Assembly: GCA_001661515.1 (NCBI GenBank)
Contig: LUVW01000027.1
Span: forward strand, 47,781-111,780
Length of the DNA stretch: 64,000 nucleotides
Origin: Capniomyces stellatus
Taxonomy: Eukaryota; Kickxellomycota; Harpellomycetes; Harpellales; Legeriomycetaceae
Reading direction: 5' to 3'
Below, in pieces: positions 1 through 11,200 of the stretch. The notes below the pieces were generated by a model. It had not been told where the DNA came from. It was given only the letters and a program-made list of their open reading frames with translations, and ran no database searches. Positions within the stretch are counted from its first letter, which is position 1. Every line of letters starts with the position of its first letter. A program made the position numbers and the translations under genes.

Positions 1-110
1 TCTATCTTCTCATCTCGCTTTAACTTTGCCCCTACATCTTTGGCAGCAAGCACTTCTCCCGTTACGTTGCTCTCCTTTAACATCTTTTTTTTCTTCTCAC
101 TACACTACTG

Positions 111-135
111 TTTTCTTTTCTTTTCTTTTCTTTTC
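111..135. repeat. (TTTTC)n microsatellite
   Basis: About five copies of TTTTC in a T-rich spacer. This is a simple repeat with no coding context. Confidence 0.7.
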
Positions 136-2354
136 CTGTTGCTTGCTTCAACCTAACTGCTCTTTTTTTCTCACTGGTTTGTATTACTTGGACACTTTTA
201 ACTTGGTTTGAATTATACTTGATTTAATTCTACTCAAATTAGGAAAAGTGGACAGAGCTGAAAGCTTAAATTTTAATAACTTGGCAAGTATTTGCCTTTT
301 TTTATTAGTTATTCGGTTTACTTTTTCTTTCCTCTTTTTCTTTACTTTTATTTATTTTATTTTCTTCGAGTTTCTTTTATTTTCTTTTCCTTTCTTTACG
401 TTACTTTTCTTTATTTTCTTTGTTTTATTTTCTTTATTTTTGTTTTTTTTAATCCACTGATAATAACTTTACCATCACACTCACTTGGTCTCATCAGTTT
501 TCTGTTGTCTATTGTTATTTTGTTTCAGTTCGCTCTGCTTTTTTCGACAATCAACTAGTTACCATCATCGTGTAATGGTGTTCGCTTTACACATTCGTAT
601 CAGCTATTAGCCCTAACTTTCCAAGCCATTTTCTTTCTATTTTGTTTTGTTTTTATCTTTTGTTTTATTTATTTTTTTGCTTTGTTTCGTAAATCTTGTA
701 GCCAATTCGTTTAGCTCTAGCTGAATTTAATTTTAATTTCTAGAATCACATTTCCAACCAATACTTTTATTGGCTTTCAACCAAACAGAAGCCATTAATT
801 GTCTCTGGCTATCGTTTATTCGTTTACTTTTCACATTCACTACTTTTCTCGAATGTTGAAAAGAATAGAGATTCAAGATCTAAGCGTGGAAAACACAACG
901 CATTTTGCCGTACACAAAACAAATCCATTCAAGTGCATTTCCTTTATACTCTACCAATCTTGATTGTTTTGGAAACTTCATAATAACTATTTAACGTTGA
1001 TTTCCCATTTGCTCTTTACGTTTAGGTAAGGCATGGCCAAATTAGTATTATAAACCACCCAATTATTAATGATCACTTGTCTCAAGACCATTGCCAAACT
1101 AACGTTCGACCAATAAGCCAAGCCGTCTAAAGAGTAAATAGTCACGGCGCATATTGCCTTTGGAACTACTGTTTGTGAGTGTATTGCCACATAGCTGTCA
1201 ATGGCTTTCCAAGCTTTTGTATATCGTTCTATTTCGGATATATTTGCTTTGACAATGCAACCTATTACTTAAACAAAGTGGCCGAGTTTCTTTTTTACAT
1301 TCACTCTGGTTTTCTTTTTTTGTTACTTTTCATTACATCAAGTTATGTTACGTTGTGTGAAATTGACATTGTAATACGGTGTGAACTTTTTGTTTAAAAA
1401 GAAGCCTATTTAAAACCACGGCTACTAATGTACTGACATCGACGTTTCATTCTTATATACATACGTTTGAGTCTATATCACCTGGCTTGGTCAACTTACT
1501 TGTTTATGATATTTAGTCCAACTACTAACAATTTACACGTAAAATATCTGACTTTTTTTTACTTGGCTTTTAAACTGTAACTTGCAAATATTTTGCACTG
1601 TATTTCCCAAACCTGCTTTTCAAGAGCTTATTATGTAAAAAATAATTCCTTGTAAAAAGTGATTGACTATAAGATTCAAGAGTTGGACTTGTTAGTTTTT
1701 TTTGTATTTATACTTTTATTTATTGAAATGGTCTTTTGTAAAGCTTGATTCAGATTAAAAATTTGGTTGTAGTTTTTGAAAAACTTGGTTGACAAGTTTA
1801 ATAAAGTCAAAGTTGCAAGGCGAACTTTAGTAAAGGTTTTTACAAGTCGAGTCATGTCGACTATCCTCGATAGAAACCAAGCTGGATTGAGGACTACTGT
1901 ATTACAAACTCACAGTATGAAGTATAGCAGGCGGGGGAAAGTAAAACCGAACAAACCATATTGTGTTCGCCGATGGTTTTACTGGTGCTGCCCATCCATC
2001 CAAGTTCTAAACAAACTATATTAGCTTAACGCAGTATTTACTATAGAAAATAATATTGGCACTAATAACTAGTTTGTATTTTTTTAAAAAACGTTGGCTT
2101 TTGAAATAATTTACAAACGGACAAATTATAGGCAAGACAGTCATAAAAGGCTCTTGCTCAGTTTGACATTAGCCTGTGTGAACTGTTTTTTTGGTAATTG
2201 CTTCAGTGGGAACATCATTATATAATAGCAAAAAGCTGAGCTAGCAAAACATAACCAGTGTTAATTAATGTGCTTGTATATGATGTATCGATGATGTAAA
2301 GTGATGAAGTGTAAGTTTTCTCAATACTGGGGATGGCATTATATTCTAATACGG

Positions 2355-2420
2355 CAATACTAAAGTAACACCAGAATGTCTTTACATCAATACTAAAGTA
2401 ACACCAGAATGCCTTTACAT
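2355..2420. repeat. 33-bp tandem duplication
   Basis: Two adjacent 33-bp copies starting CAATACTAAAGTAACACC, at 2355-2387 and 2388-2420, differ by one base (T versus C). They lie about 220 bp upstream of the secreted-protein ATG, in the likely promoter region. Confidence 0.9.
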
Positions 2421-2639
2421 CAATAGTAATGCATTTTATATTTTAACAAAATGCGGGCCACAATATCTGACTGCTAGTGATGGCACAGCAGCAGAAATAA
2501 GTATAAGTACACCAAAGAAAAGATGTTTTGAAAAAGTAGCCTAAACACCAACAAAAGTTCCACTCAAACTGATCGGCTTTAAATAGACTAATATATACTT
2601 ATACTTATATTTAGTGATCTTAAATCTTCGTTTTATAAA

Positions 2640-4391
2640 ATGGTAAAAATTGTCTTTAAAAACCTGGTAGTCTTGCTTGTAGCAATCCAATCAATCCACG
2701 CAAGGAGCCACAGAAACAGATCAAGCGAGGCCATGGAAAGCTGTACAAAGAGATACCCCAGATTGAAGACCATCAGAAGCCCGGGAGAGCTGTCTGTCAG
2801 AAAGTACGACTTTGACAACGCCATTGAAATCAACTGCAAGGGTGCACAGTTCTATGTGGATTTTACCATAGACCAGTCCTCCGACATTTACTTTGCCATC
2901 AGTGACAGAAAAACACTGAGTGGCTCTCAGCCTATGGAAGGAGTATTTGGTATCAACACCGGCGAGTGGTACCTTGGGGCAAGTAAATATGATGACTTTA
3001 CGTCTGTCAACTACGGACAGGACTCAAGCGTGAATGCCTTCATTCGTTCAGATAACACAGGGGTGTACATTGGGTATGGAGGAGACGAAATCACCAATTT
3101 GGCCTACAGCTCATTTGATTCGGGTCACTTTATATCACCCGACAAGCTTTACTTGGCATTTAGCGCCGAAAAGGATGATGTTGAAATCACAAACATTGTC
3201 TCTAGGCTCACAGACGGCTCGTGTGTAGACTCGACACAATACCCTGCCCCAACAACCACTATTGAACCAAAAAACTCGTGCACGCAGACATATCCTACAA
3301 TCAGCATTCCACGAGGCTCGGGTGGATCAGATGCCACGGATTACTCGTCAGTCAAAGAGTACAACTTTGACAGCGCAATTAATATCCAATGCAATGATAA
3401 GGAAGTGACAATTGATTTTGAAGCAGACCAAACTTCAGACATTTACTTTATTATTAGCGACAGAAAGTCATTGGCCAACTCACAAGCTGTAGAGGGCGTC
3501 TTTGGATTTAGTTCGGGTGAATGGTACATTGGTTCAAGTAAATTTGGCGATACCGGATCAGTCAGCACTGGGCAAAGCTCAAAAGTCAAGGCAACCATTA
3601 GAATCGACTCTAACGGAGTGTATCTTGACTATGGAAACGACAACATTACCAGTCTGGAATTTAATGAATTTGACTCGGAGTATTTTAAATCAGCCAATGA
3701 CCTATATGTTGCATTCGGCGCTCAAAATGATAACGCTATGATCTACAATGTCGTTGCTGAATGTACTAATGGTTCATGTTCGGGTTCAGGAGGGTACCAC
3801 AATACAGAAACACCCATTACTACCACATTGCTTACTACCACATTGCCCACTGATGCTGCCACCACCACACTCACTACTACACCTCCCACTACTACTACTA
3901 CCGGTTCATCGTGCGAGTTGACTAGCAGTATTCCAGATATCCTCTTGGTTTCCAAAGACAAGTACAAGCAATATGACTTTAAAAAGTCGATTCAAATTCC
4001 TTGCGACAACCAGGAATTTACTTTTAGCGCCGAGCTTTCCTCAGAATCGGACTTTTTTGTTGCTTTGATGACCAAGAAAGGTTATTTTAGCCCAGACGGT
4101 GTCTTTGAAGCTCAATTTGGTGTATCCTCGGGCATCAATGTAATCAAAAAAGGAAAATACCTGATCACTAAAAGATCAGTAAACTCCAAACGTGCAACCA
4201 CAAATGAAATCAAAGTTGAACATACTGCAGGGCAACTCAGAATCTACATCAACGGCGAACTTAAAACCTCGTACAATGTCAAGGATTACAAGATCGACAG
4301 CTTGGCATTTGCACCACATAAGGACAGTGCTGTTTTGCGCAGGGTTTCACTTTTGTGCGCCAGCAACTCTTCCTGCCAGAATTTGTACTAG
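2640..4391 (+). CDS. Secreted three-module protein of unknown function
   Basis: I do not recognise this family. The single-exon frame encodes 583 residues. Residues 1-21 form a typical signal peptide (MVKIV, hydrophobic LVVLLVAI, then SIHA), so the protein probably enters the secretory pathway. Three modules follow, each with Cys near its start and end: about 35-195, 214-380 and 425-579. Modules 1 and 2 are clear duplicates, sharing SDIYF-ISDRK, GVFG and GEWY-G-SK blocks at matching spacing. Module 3 is more divergent but keeps the YDF-x4-I-I-x-C start. A Thr/Pro-rich linker at about 386-423 separates modules 2 and 3 and is a likely O-glycosylation stalk. The alternating pattern suggests beta-sandwich, perhaps ligand-binding, domains; that is inference. 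There is no hydrophobic C-terminus for a GPI anchor, so it is likely secreted or held in the wall. Farnesoic acid O-methyltransferase-like (Methyltransf_FA) domains are a weak alternative. Confidence 0.85.
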   Translation: MVKIVFKNLVVLLVAIQSIHARSHRNRSSEAMESCTKRYPRLKTIRSPGELSVRKYDFDNAIEINCKGAQFYVDFTIDQSSDIYFAISDRKTLSGSQPMEGVFGINTGEWYLGASKYDDFTSVNYGQDSSVNAFIRSDNTGVYIGYGGDEITNLAYSSFDSGHFISPDKLYLAFSAEKDDVEITNIVSRLTDGSCVDSTQYPAPTTTIEPKNSCTQTYPTISIPRGSGGSDATDYSSVKEYNFDSAINIQCNDKEVTIDFEADQTSDIYFIISDRKSLANSQAVEGVFGFSSGEWYIGSSKFGDTGSVSTGQSSKVKATIRIDSNGVYLDYGNDNITSLEFNEFDSEYFKSANDLYVAFGAQNDNAMIYNVVAECTNGSCSGSGGYHNTETPITTTLLTTTLPTDAATTTLTTTPPTTTTTGSSCELTSSIPDILLVSKDKYKQYDFKKSIQIPCDNQEFTFSAELSSESDFFVALMTKKGYFSPDGVFEAQFGVSSGINVIKKGKYLITKRSVNSKRATTNEIKVEHTAGQLRIYINGELKTSYNVKDYKIDSLAFAPHKDSAVLRRVSLLCASNSSCQNLY

Positions 4392-5160
4392 TCGAGGATA
4401 GAAGCTTGCTACTGACGCCTATTTATTTACTTATTTATCTTACAATTATTGATTTTTTACTATTGCCAAAATACTGGCTTTTTAACTTTACTTTGTACTT
4501 GATACATTTTAAATACACCTCATTTAAACGTCTGGTGATTTTTGCTAACTTTCAGCCAGACTTTTAGTTTGTAGATGGACATTATACTTTCCTTGTTAAC
4601 ATTTTACATTTGGGAATACTGAATGACAGTTGCCACTATGCCTAAGCTACCAGAGTTTTCTAGTTTTAGTATAGAACATCAGTTGCATACAACTTTAATC
4701 GCTGTTCATAGTGGCGCGGAAAATTAGCATACCGGGTATTTTTAGATCTGTGTATAGAGAATAAAGCAAGATCATAATGACTTTGCTAAAGTAGCTGAAT
4801 CAGTGAAGCACCAAGATCAATAAAAGGGTAAGCTTTTGTTTGGATTTATTGGCCTCAGCAGCGTCCAACCAATAAAAACATATAGTCCTTCCGATTTAAA
4901 CATTAAAAAAAATTTTAGTTTAAATTTCTGGATTTTTTTTTTAAAAGTTAATTTCTCTATAGGTTTTGGAGAGTGAGGAAAAAAAAAGTGGAAACAGTCA
5001 TTGAGAAAATTTAATATATCTGCATTCCTGGTAAATATTACTTTTATTATTCAAAGTTGGTAAATATTACCTGGACAAACAGAATTGGGTTTATACATAC
5101 AAGTAAACTATAACCGTGGGTCATAGGAATTGAGACAGGAGACAAGTTTTCATTAAATAA
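4392..5160. other. Spacer between two rightward genes
   Basis: This 769-bp AT-rich stretch holds the 3' end of the secreted-protein gene and the upstream region of GRC3. The half nearest GRC3 becomes A-rich on the coding strand. A short imperfect repeat of GGTAAATATTAC occurs near 5031 and 5059. I see no RNA gene or reading frame of note. Confidence 0.6.
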
Positions 5161-7989
5161 ATGAGCAATCATGGTATGGCCAGAAGGTCAAAAAGAGGGC
5201 AATCGAAAGACTGTTCGGGGTTAATTGAGAAGGAATCGGTTGTTGTGGAAATCGTTCAAACTGTCAAAAAAAAACCTAGAATCGAGGAATCGGGTGTTTC
5301 CGTAGAAGAAAATGGAAAGGCGGAAAACGTAAAGCCAGAGAACGAACTCAAGGCAGAAGAAGCGGGAAAAAAAGAGGAAAAGAAAGAAAAAAAGAAGGAA
5401 AAGAAGGAGGAAAAGAAAGAGGAAAAGGAACAAAACACGCTGATTAAAGTGGGAAAGAAAAAAGAAAAAAAGTCTAGTGTTGGTGAGCAACTGAATGAAG
5501 ATAGTAGACTTGGAGGATATGTTTCAACGTGGATGCCAATGGTTAATGAAAATTATATAAGAGTTAGATCGACATTGAAAAGTGCAGGTGAGGGAGAAAT
5601 AGATCCGGAATCAGGTGTTGTAAATAGTAAAAGTATAGTTGAGCAGGTTGGGGTGATAGGCGGTTTTGTGGCAGGAGAGAAGCTGGCGTTCCAAGGGTCA
5701 GTTATGTTGAGGTTGTTAAAAGGGGGGGCAGAGGTGGGTGGACTGGAGCTTATTAAAAACAAGTGGATGAGGGCGCATTCGACGAGTTTACAAGGATTTT
5801 ATAGCATTAAGGCAACGGGAACATTGGATGTGAGAGCAGGGGGGAAGAAGGGGGGGCAGGAGGTGGTAGAAAAGATAGTCAAAGTTATTGGGCTGGGTGA
5901 AAAATTTGGGCAGGAGAGCAAGCAGGAGGACGAAGGTGAAGAGGTAGTAGAAAGAGAGAGCTTGGATGCGATTATACAAAACTACGAAAATGTAATTGAG
6001 TTTCGACCAGATGGTAGTGGGCTGGAGGGAGTGGAGAAAATAGCACCATTGTATAAGGGGATTCTAACACCAAAAAAGTATATATACAAAGACGAATATC
6101 AGAAAAGTAAAGGGGGGAGTGTGTTGCACCACAAGGGAATAGAAATGACAATGAGGCAGGGTACGAGTTTTGCAGGTTTTTACCCGCTGTGGACATTGGG
6201 GGGTACTAGTGGGGGAGTGCTGAACATTCCATTGAGCTGGGAGGGAGCAGCGCATGGTATTGCAGGAGCGGGGAATATGGGTGCTGATAAGGGTGCGGGA
6301 AGCCATAAGGATAGAGAAATGGATGTGGGTATGAGCAAAGGTATGAATGGTGCAGAGGGGTTGGGGGGTGTAAGAGTTATGGTGTGTGGACAAAAGTCGA
6401 TGGGAAAATCGACGTTTGGGAGGTACCTGAGAAACGTGATGTTGAATAGATATGAGGAAGTTTATTGGCTGGAAAGCGATTTGGGACAGCCAGACTGCAA
6501 TGCAGCAGGAGTGATAGGGCTGTTTAGAGCGAGCAGAAAAGGCAGTTTTGGGGTGGAAAACGTGGGGCCATCGTTTTCACAGATGGGGAATCGAGGATTG
6601 GGAGGAAAGAATGTGGAGAGGGAGATGGTAAAAGGGGTGTATATTGGGACAACATCAGCAAGGGAGAACCCAGCACAGTACATATCGGCAATTGAGCATG
6701 TGATAGAGATATACAAGAGAAGAGTGGGTAGGCAGCAGGGAGAAAGTGGGGTGGTGGGACCATTGATAGTGAATACACATGGGTGGACAAAAGGGCTGGG
6801 ATTGGATTTGCTTGTTGACTTGGCGGGAGTAATTTTGCCGACACATTTTGTTCAGATGTTTGACGGGAGCGGCAAAACAAACAATGGGGCCCAGCCTTTG
6901 GTAGATTACGAGTCTTTGCAGCCATACACGCAAACAGTGTGGGTTCCAAGCGCGCAGCCAGAGTACGGGGGCGAAGGTCACAGCCAGAGTGGAGCGCAAG
7001 GAGGTATGGACATGGATTTGAGACTCGATAGCGATGCTGAAGATGAGGCTGAAGACGAGGTTGAAGTTGATGTTGAAGTTGATGTTGAGAACTTGGAGAA
7101 TGAGGAAAATGAAGGCGAGGAGGAAAACAACGAGGAAGCGCTGGACTCGAACAAGACAAATGGTGGTAAGGGGGGCAAGCTGGGTAAGGGCGGGCAGTTG
7201 CTGGACCAATCAGCGATGTATGAGCAGGCCTTAGCAAACGGGCAGCAAAACAACTTCAAGTCGCCAGTAAAGCACCACTCAGGAAAGACCAGGAATAGGC
7301 TGGTGAATTTTGGGCACGACACACGGACACTGGGGTTGCTGTCGCACCTGTATAACGTGGATGGGTTTGGGAAGTGGATGTTTGATTTGCCGCTAGCGAG
7401 CCGGGCGCCGGTGGTGGTGGAGTTCAGAGACTTGGTGATTTATTTGGGGGACAATGACGTAAAGAAAAGCGACTGTTTGAAGGTGCTGAATGGGTCGGTT
7501 GTAGGGTTGGTTGTTAAGCGTGGCGGTGGTGCTAGCAAGTCTCTTGGTAGTGAAGAAGGTGGGAATGAAGAGGGTGGGGTTGGTGAGAGGAAGAGTTTGG
7601 TTGTGCATAGAAGTTACCCAAGCTTCAAGTGGAAGTACAAGTGCCATGCAATAGTCAGAGCGATGGATTCAACTACGGAAAAGGCGTACTTGCTGGTTCC
7701 AAACTCGGTCAGGGCTGACTTGGCCAACGGCGCTGTTGTTGGGCTGGTTAAGGGTCCTGGGGTTATGGCTGGTGGTATAGAAATCCCATTACAGGCGCTT
7801 CTGGATGGCGGGTTTTCAAACAGAGCTATTAAGCTGAACTCAAACAGCAGCGTGCAGAATGGCGGTGGCAACGAGAAAGTAAAGGTTGGTGTTAACGAGG
7901 CGCCTTACCTGGCTGTTGGATCTAATGACGGTGTTGGTGCCACGGTGGCACGTGTTAGGAGAAACTTGATTCGCAGGTCGCACGTTTAA
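5161..7989 (+). CDS. GRC3: Polynucleotide 5'-kinase, Grc3/Nol9 family
   Basis: This single-exon gene encodes 942 residues. Grc3/Nol9 kinases phosphorylate RNA 5'-OH ends and, with the nuclease Las1, process ITS2 of pre-rRNA in the nucleolus; that role comes from the family. A P-loop GQKSMGKST sits at residues 410-418, followed about 25 residues later by ESDLGQPD, the family's D-x-GQP motif, in the expected order. Residues 50-105 are Lys/Glu-rich and probably disordered. An acidic Asp/Glu tract at about 620-680 is encoded by near-repeats of GTTGAAGTTGAT. The protein is longer than yeast Grc3 (about 630 residues) because of these low-complexity inserts. The ATG at 5161 precedes a basic, nuclear-signal-like N-terminus (ARRSKRG). 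The coding strand is very G-rich. The gene ends 278 bp from the convergent CDC16 homologue. Confidence 0.9.
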   Translation: MSNHGMARRSKRGQSKDCSGLIEKESVVVEIVQTVKKKPRIEESGVSVEENGKAENVKPENELKAEEAGKKEEKKEKKKEKKEEKKEEKEQNTLIKVGKKKEKKSSVGEQLNEDSRLGGYVSTWMPMVNENYIRVRSTLKSAGEGEIDPESGVVNSKSIVEQVGVIGGFVAGEKLAFQGSVMLRLLKGGAEVGGLELIKNKWMRAHSTSLQGFYSIKATGTLDVRAGGKKGGQEVVEKIVKVIGLGEKFGQESKQEDEGEEVVERESLDAIIQNYENVIEFRPDGSGLEGVEKIAPLYKGILTPKKYIYKDEYQKSKGGSVLHHKGIEMTMRQGTSFAGFYPLWTLGGTSGGVLNIPLSWEGAAHGIAGAGNMGADKGAGSHKDREMDVGMSKGMNGAEGLGGVRVMVCGQKSMGKSTFGRYLRNVMLNRYEEVYWLESDLGQPDCNAAGVIGLFRASRKGSFGVENVGPSFSQMGNRGLGGKNVEREMVKGVYIGTTSARENPAQYISAIEHVIEIYKRRVGRQQGESGVVGPLIVNTHGWTKGLGLDLLVDLAGVILPTHFVQMFDGSGKTNNGAQPLVDYESLQPYTQTVWVPSAQPEYGGEGHSQSGAQGGMDMDLRLDSDAEDEAEDEVEVDVEVDVENLENEENEGEEENNEEALDSNKTNGGKGGKLGKGGQLLDQSAMYEQALANGQQNNFKSPVKHHSGKTRNRLVNFGHDTRTLGLLSHLYNVDGFGKWMFDLPLASRAPVVVEFRDLVIYLGDNDVKKSDCLKVLNGSVVGLVVKRGGGASKSLGSEEGGNEEGGVGERKSLVVHRSYPSFKWKYKCHAIVRAMDSTTEKAYLLVPNSVRADLANGAVVGLVKGPGVMAGGIEIPLQALLDGGFSNRAIKLNSNSSVQNGGGNEKVKVGVNEAPYLAVGSNDGVGATVARVRRNLIRRSHV

Positions 7990-8267
7990 TTTGAGTTTGT
8001 TATACGCCCGTCACCGCCCACCTTTTTCATTTATAAATTCTTTATTATTTATATTCCGCTACTCTAAACCCTAGTTTTTTTTTTTTTTTACATTCCCTAT
8101 TTATTATATTCATTCCAAAACCAATAGATGATCAAAATTAACTATCAAATATATGAATAAACTATGTCCGGGATGGAAATAAAAAATAAATTAAAAAAGA
8201 AAGCCAAGATCAAACGATATCATTCTATATGCTGAGATAATGCTGGCTGGTTCAGGTGGATCAACAG

Positions 8268-11200
8268 CTAGTCCATTTCCATCTCCATGCTGTCATCCGA
8301 GTCAACATCGGCATCGGAAATAGAGTTGGACTGGAAGCTGGTGCTTGGATTGGTAGGTTGGTTGATGTAGGAGGTATGACTGGTGAAGGAGCTCGTTTCT
8401 TTAAATCCAGAATCAACACAAACGTCCTGCGTATCAAACTTGCAGTTCAAGTAATCATCAAACAAACCATCGTCATCGTCATAATCGTTATTGTTGTTAT
8501 TGCTGTTTTTATAGTGGTGGTAGTAGGTAAAGCAGCGACTATCGAGACTTGGTTTGGACCCACACCTTTTGGCTAAACCGACAGATTCAGGATCTCTGCA
8601 AAACTCGTCAAACTCACCAACCCCGCAAACGCCCAAGCTGCCCTCAAGCGCCAGATTCAGCAGCTCAACAGCAACGCCATGGGTTGGACAGATGCTTAAA
8701 ACCTTATGAGCCAGATCAGCAGACTTGGAAAAGTTGTTTGTGGCATAGTGGTTGTACGATAATACCACCATTGGCTCGGTGTTTAGTGGGTCCAGGTCCA
8801 GCGAAATTTCGGCGTATGTAGTTGATAAACTAAAGTCCTGCATGACTCTGTACGCATTTGCCAAGTTCAAATAGTAAACCGGCAGGTTCTTTGAGTCCAG
8901 ATCGTTGTCCAATCCGCTGCCCCGTACCTCTCCTGTACCAGCACCAGCATCAGTATCAATCATTTTTTTCAATCCAGATCGACCTAGTGCAACTTGTGTT
9001 GACCTAATTGCACTCTGGAACCAAACTATTGACTCGCATGTTTTGCTAGTTTTCAGCAACAGCATCCCAACCTCGTTAAGCAGGCTAGAGTCCTCAACCA
9101 GCGCTTTTCTACTCTCACCACCACTACCATTGCTACTACCATTACTACTACCATTGCCAATAGCCTCTAAACAGGACTGCAGCTGTTCAATATCGTATCC
9201 GCACAGAGCCAAGACCGAACTGTTTAGATACTTCTTTGCATTTCCGTAATCACCGATTATCATGTATATATTTGCCAGCGCCAAAAACGGCCTGTACCAA
9301 ACCCGGCCGCTTTGGAAGCTCGTGACTTTGTTGGTAACCGTTTTAATTGCTCCAATTGCCGACTCGTACTCGCCAACCAGGTAGTACGTGTACGCAAACG
9401 CCATAATAGGCATGATATTTCGCATGCTGCCAACCCAGCCGTGGCCCAGCTCGCAGCTGCTGTTCGCCAGAATAGCCTTTGTAAAATACCGCCTCGACTC
9501 CACCAAGCTTCTCTCAGCCAGCAACGGAATGTTTCCAGCACTTCCCAGACTAAGCTCCAGTCTTCCGCTCGTTCTGTCCACAATCTTGTTTTTTGCTATC
9601 ACCAGGTAGTAGCTTGCCACCGCATAGTAGCATAGACTCTCGTTCGTCAAACTGCCCTTTTTCGCGGCGTTTTCCATGCTGAGGTTTGTCCGTTTTGGCT
9701 CCACACCCATTGCCATTCCTGGAATGCCCGATCTGGTGTTTGCCGATGCGTTTTGGATCCTGTACGTCCTTAGCCCCTTGGCCACCAGCGACCTGTTTGG
9801 CCCCTCATCCTCGGTCCGTAGCCTCAGCTCAAGTATGTCGGAAAGCATCTGAATCTCCTTCTCGCGGCCACATACCATCTGCCTCTCTGCATGCAAAGTG
9901 CCTCCTCCAACCTTTTCATCCAGCCCCAAAATATCTGCCGCCAAAGACGATACCCCAAAATAATCTGCCAAAACCTGGGCCTCTGCAAACAACGCCTCCT
10001 TGTCGCCCAGCTCCACCCAACTTGCAACCATAATCGCCACTGCTCCACTGTCTACTCCGATGTAGTACCTTTTGCTCGTTCCTGCCTTGGACTCTCCTAC
10101 CATCGAACACCGTGCCCACGCAACCGCCTTCCTGTAGTTTCCTCTGGCTAACATCCGCTCCGCCTGGACCACCGCAAACCGTGAATCGTATCTGATCTCT
10201 CCATACTCCTTGACTATCTCCAACCTTGCTTTGTTTACAAGCCCTGCATTCGAGTATGCAAACCCCGTTGCTATCACATAGTTCTTAAAGTACCTTCCAA
10301 CCGCCCTAACATTGTTGCTGCTTCTCTCCCAGTTCACCATTCCAATCAGCTCCTCCTCCTCCTCCTCATCTAGCATCCCATAGCTCCTCAGTCCCATCCA
10401 CCCCTCCAGACATCTAGCATCCGCCTGAACCGCTGCCACCCAGCACCTCCCAGCAATTTCTATTATTTCCTCCCTTGTAAAGCTTTCCTCCTCATTCAGC
10501 TCTTCATACCGCACCTTGTACTTCTCCCTCCTCGCCTTCAATTCTCCTGTCAGCTTCAGCTTATCCAGCTGCGCTCTCCAGCCCCGTATACTCCCTGCCA
10601 GCAATATTGACTCTCCACATATGTACCACTCGTACGACATATTCATCATCTCCCTGCTAACCCTAGCCCTAACCCTATTTCCATCTCCACCCCTATCTCC
10701 ACCCCTAACCCTATCTCTAACGTTGATCCTATCCCTAAAGTTGATCCTATCTCTAGCTCGATCAGCTCCAAAGTCAATCTCTTTGCTGTTTCCATTATTT
10801 CTTGCGTTGAACTCTAGTCCTAATCCATAAATAATATTTGTCCGGTTTGTTTGTGTTGGTGTCTGATCAATATCCATCACTTTCCTTCCACATCCCAATC
10901 CCCTTTCCACATACACATCCACATCCACATTCACACCCATATCCTTACTCATGTTTACACCCACTCCCTCCCAATCTTTGCTGCTGTTAAGCACGCCTCT
11001 ATTTCTGCCTGCTCTCATGCTCTCCACCTTGTTGTTCTCTCTAATAACAATCGATCGCAAGTACCCCAATCTATCCATCCGCCCCACCCGCATCGATATT
11101 ACCATCCCTAGCTGTGCAAGCTCCTTTGTCCAATACCCCTCCTCACCCACGCTCTTTTCATCCATATAGTCACTTGTCTCGCTTTCCTCTCCAAACACCA

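Larger units (their letters stand above)
1..2639. other. Gene-free AT-rich spacer at the left edge
   Basis: I see no convincing coding region here. The first 800 bases are strongly T-rich on the + strand, including a (TTTTC)n run near 111-135. Elsewhere in this window that composition lies upstream of minus-strand genes, so a leftward gene probably starts just outside the window. The right part holds a 33-bp tandem duplication (2355-2420) and ends in the promoter of the secreted-protein gene, with a TATA-like ATATATA at about 2591 and a run of A just before the ATG. Short open frames in it have no domain signal. Confidence 0.6.

Noticed and set aside
6524..7237. 237-codon minus-strand frame opposite GRC3
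   Set aside because: It is Pro/Ser/His-rich, shows no domain and lies opposite the G-rich coding strand of GRC3, so it is a composition shadow.
8000..8030. CGCCCGTCACCGCCC downstream of GRC3, resembling an rRNA 3' motif
   Set aside because: Only about ten bases match, with no flanking rRNA sequence. It is a chance likeness in a 3' UTR.
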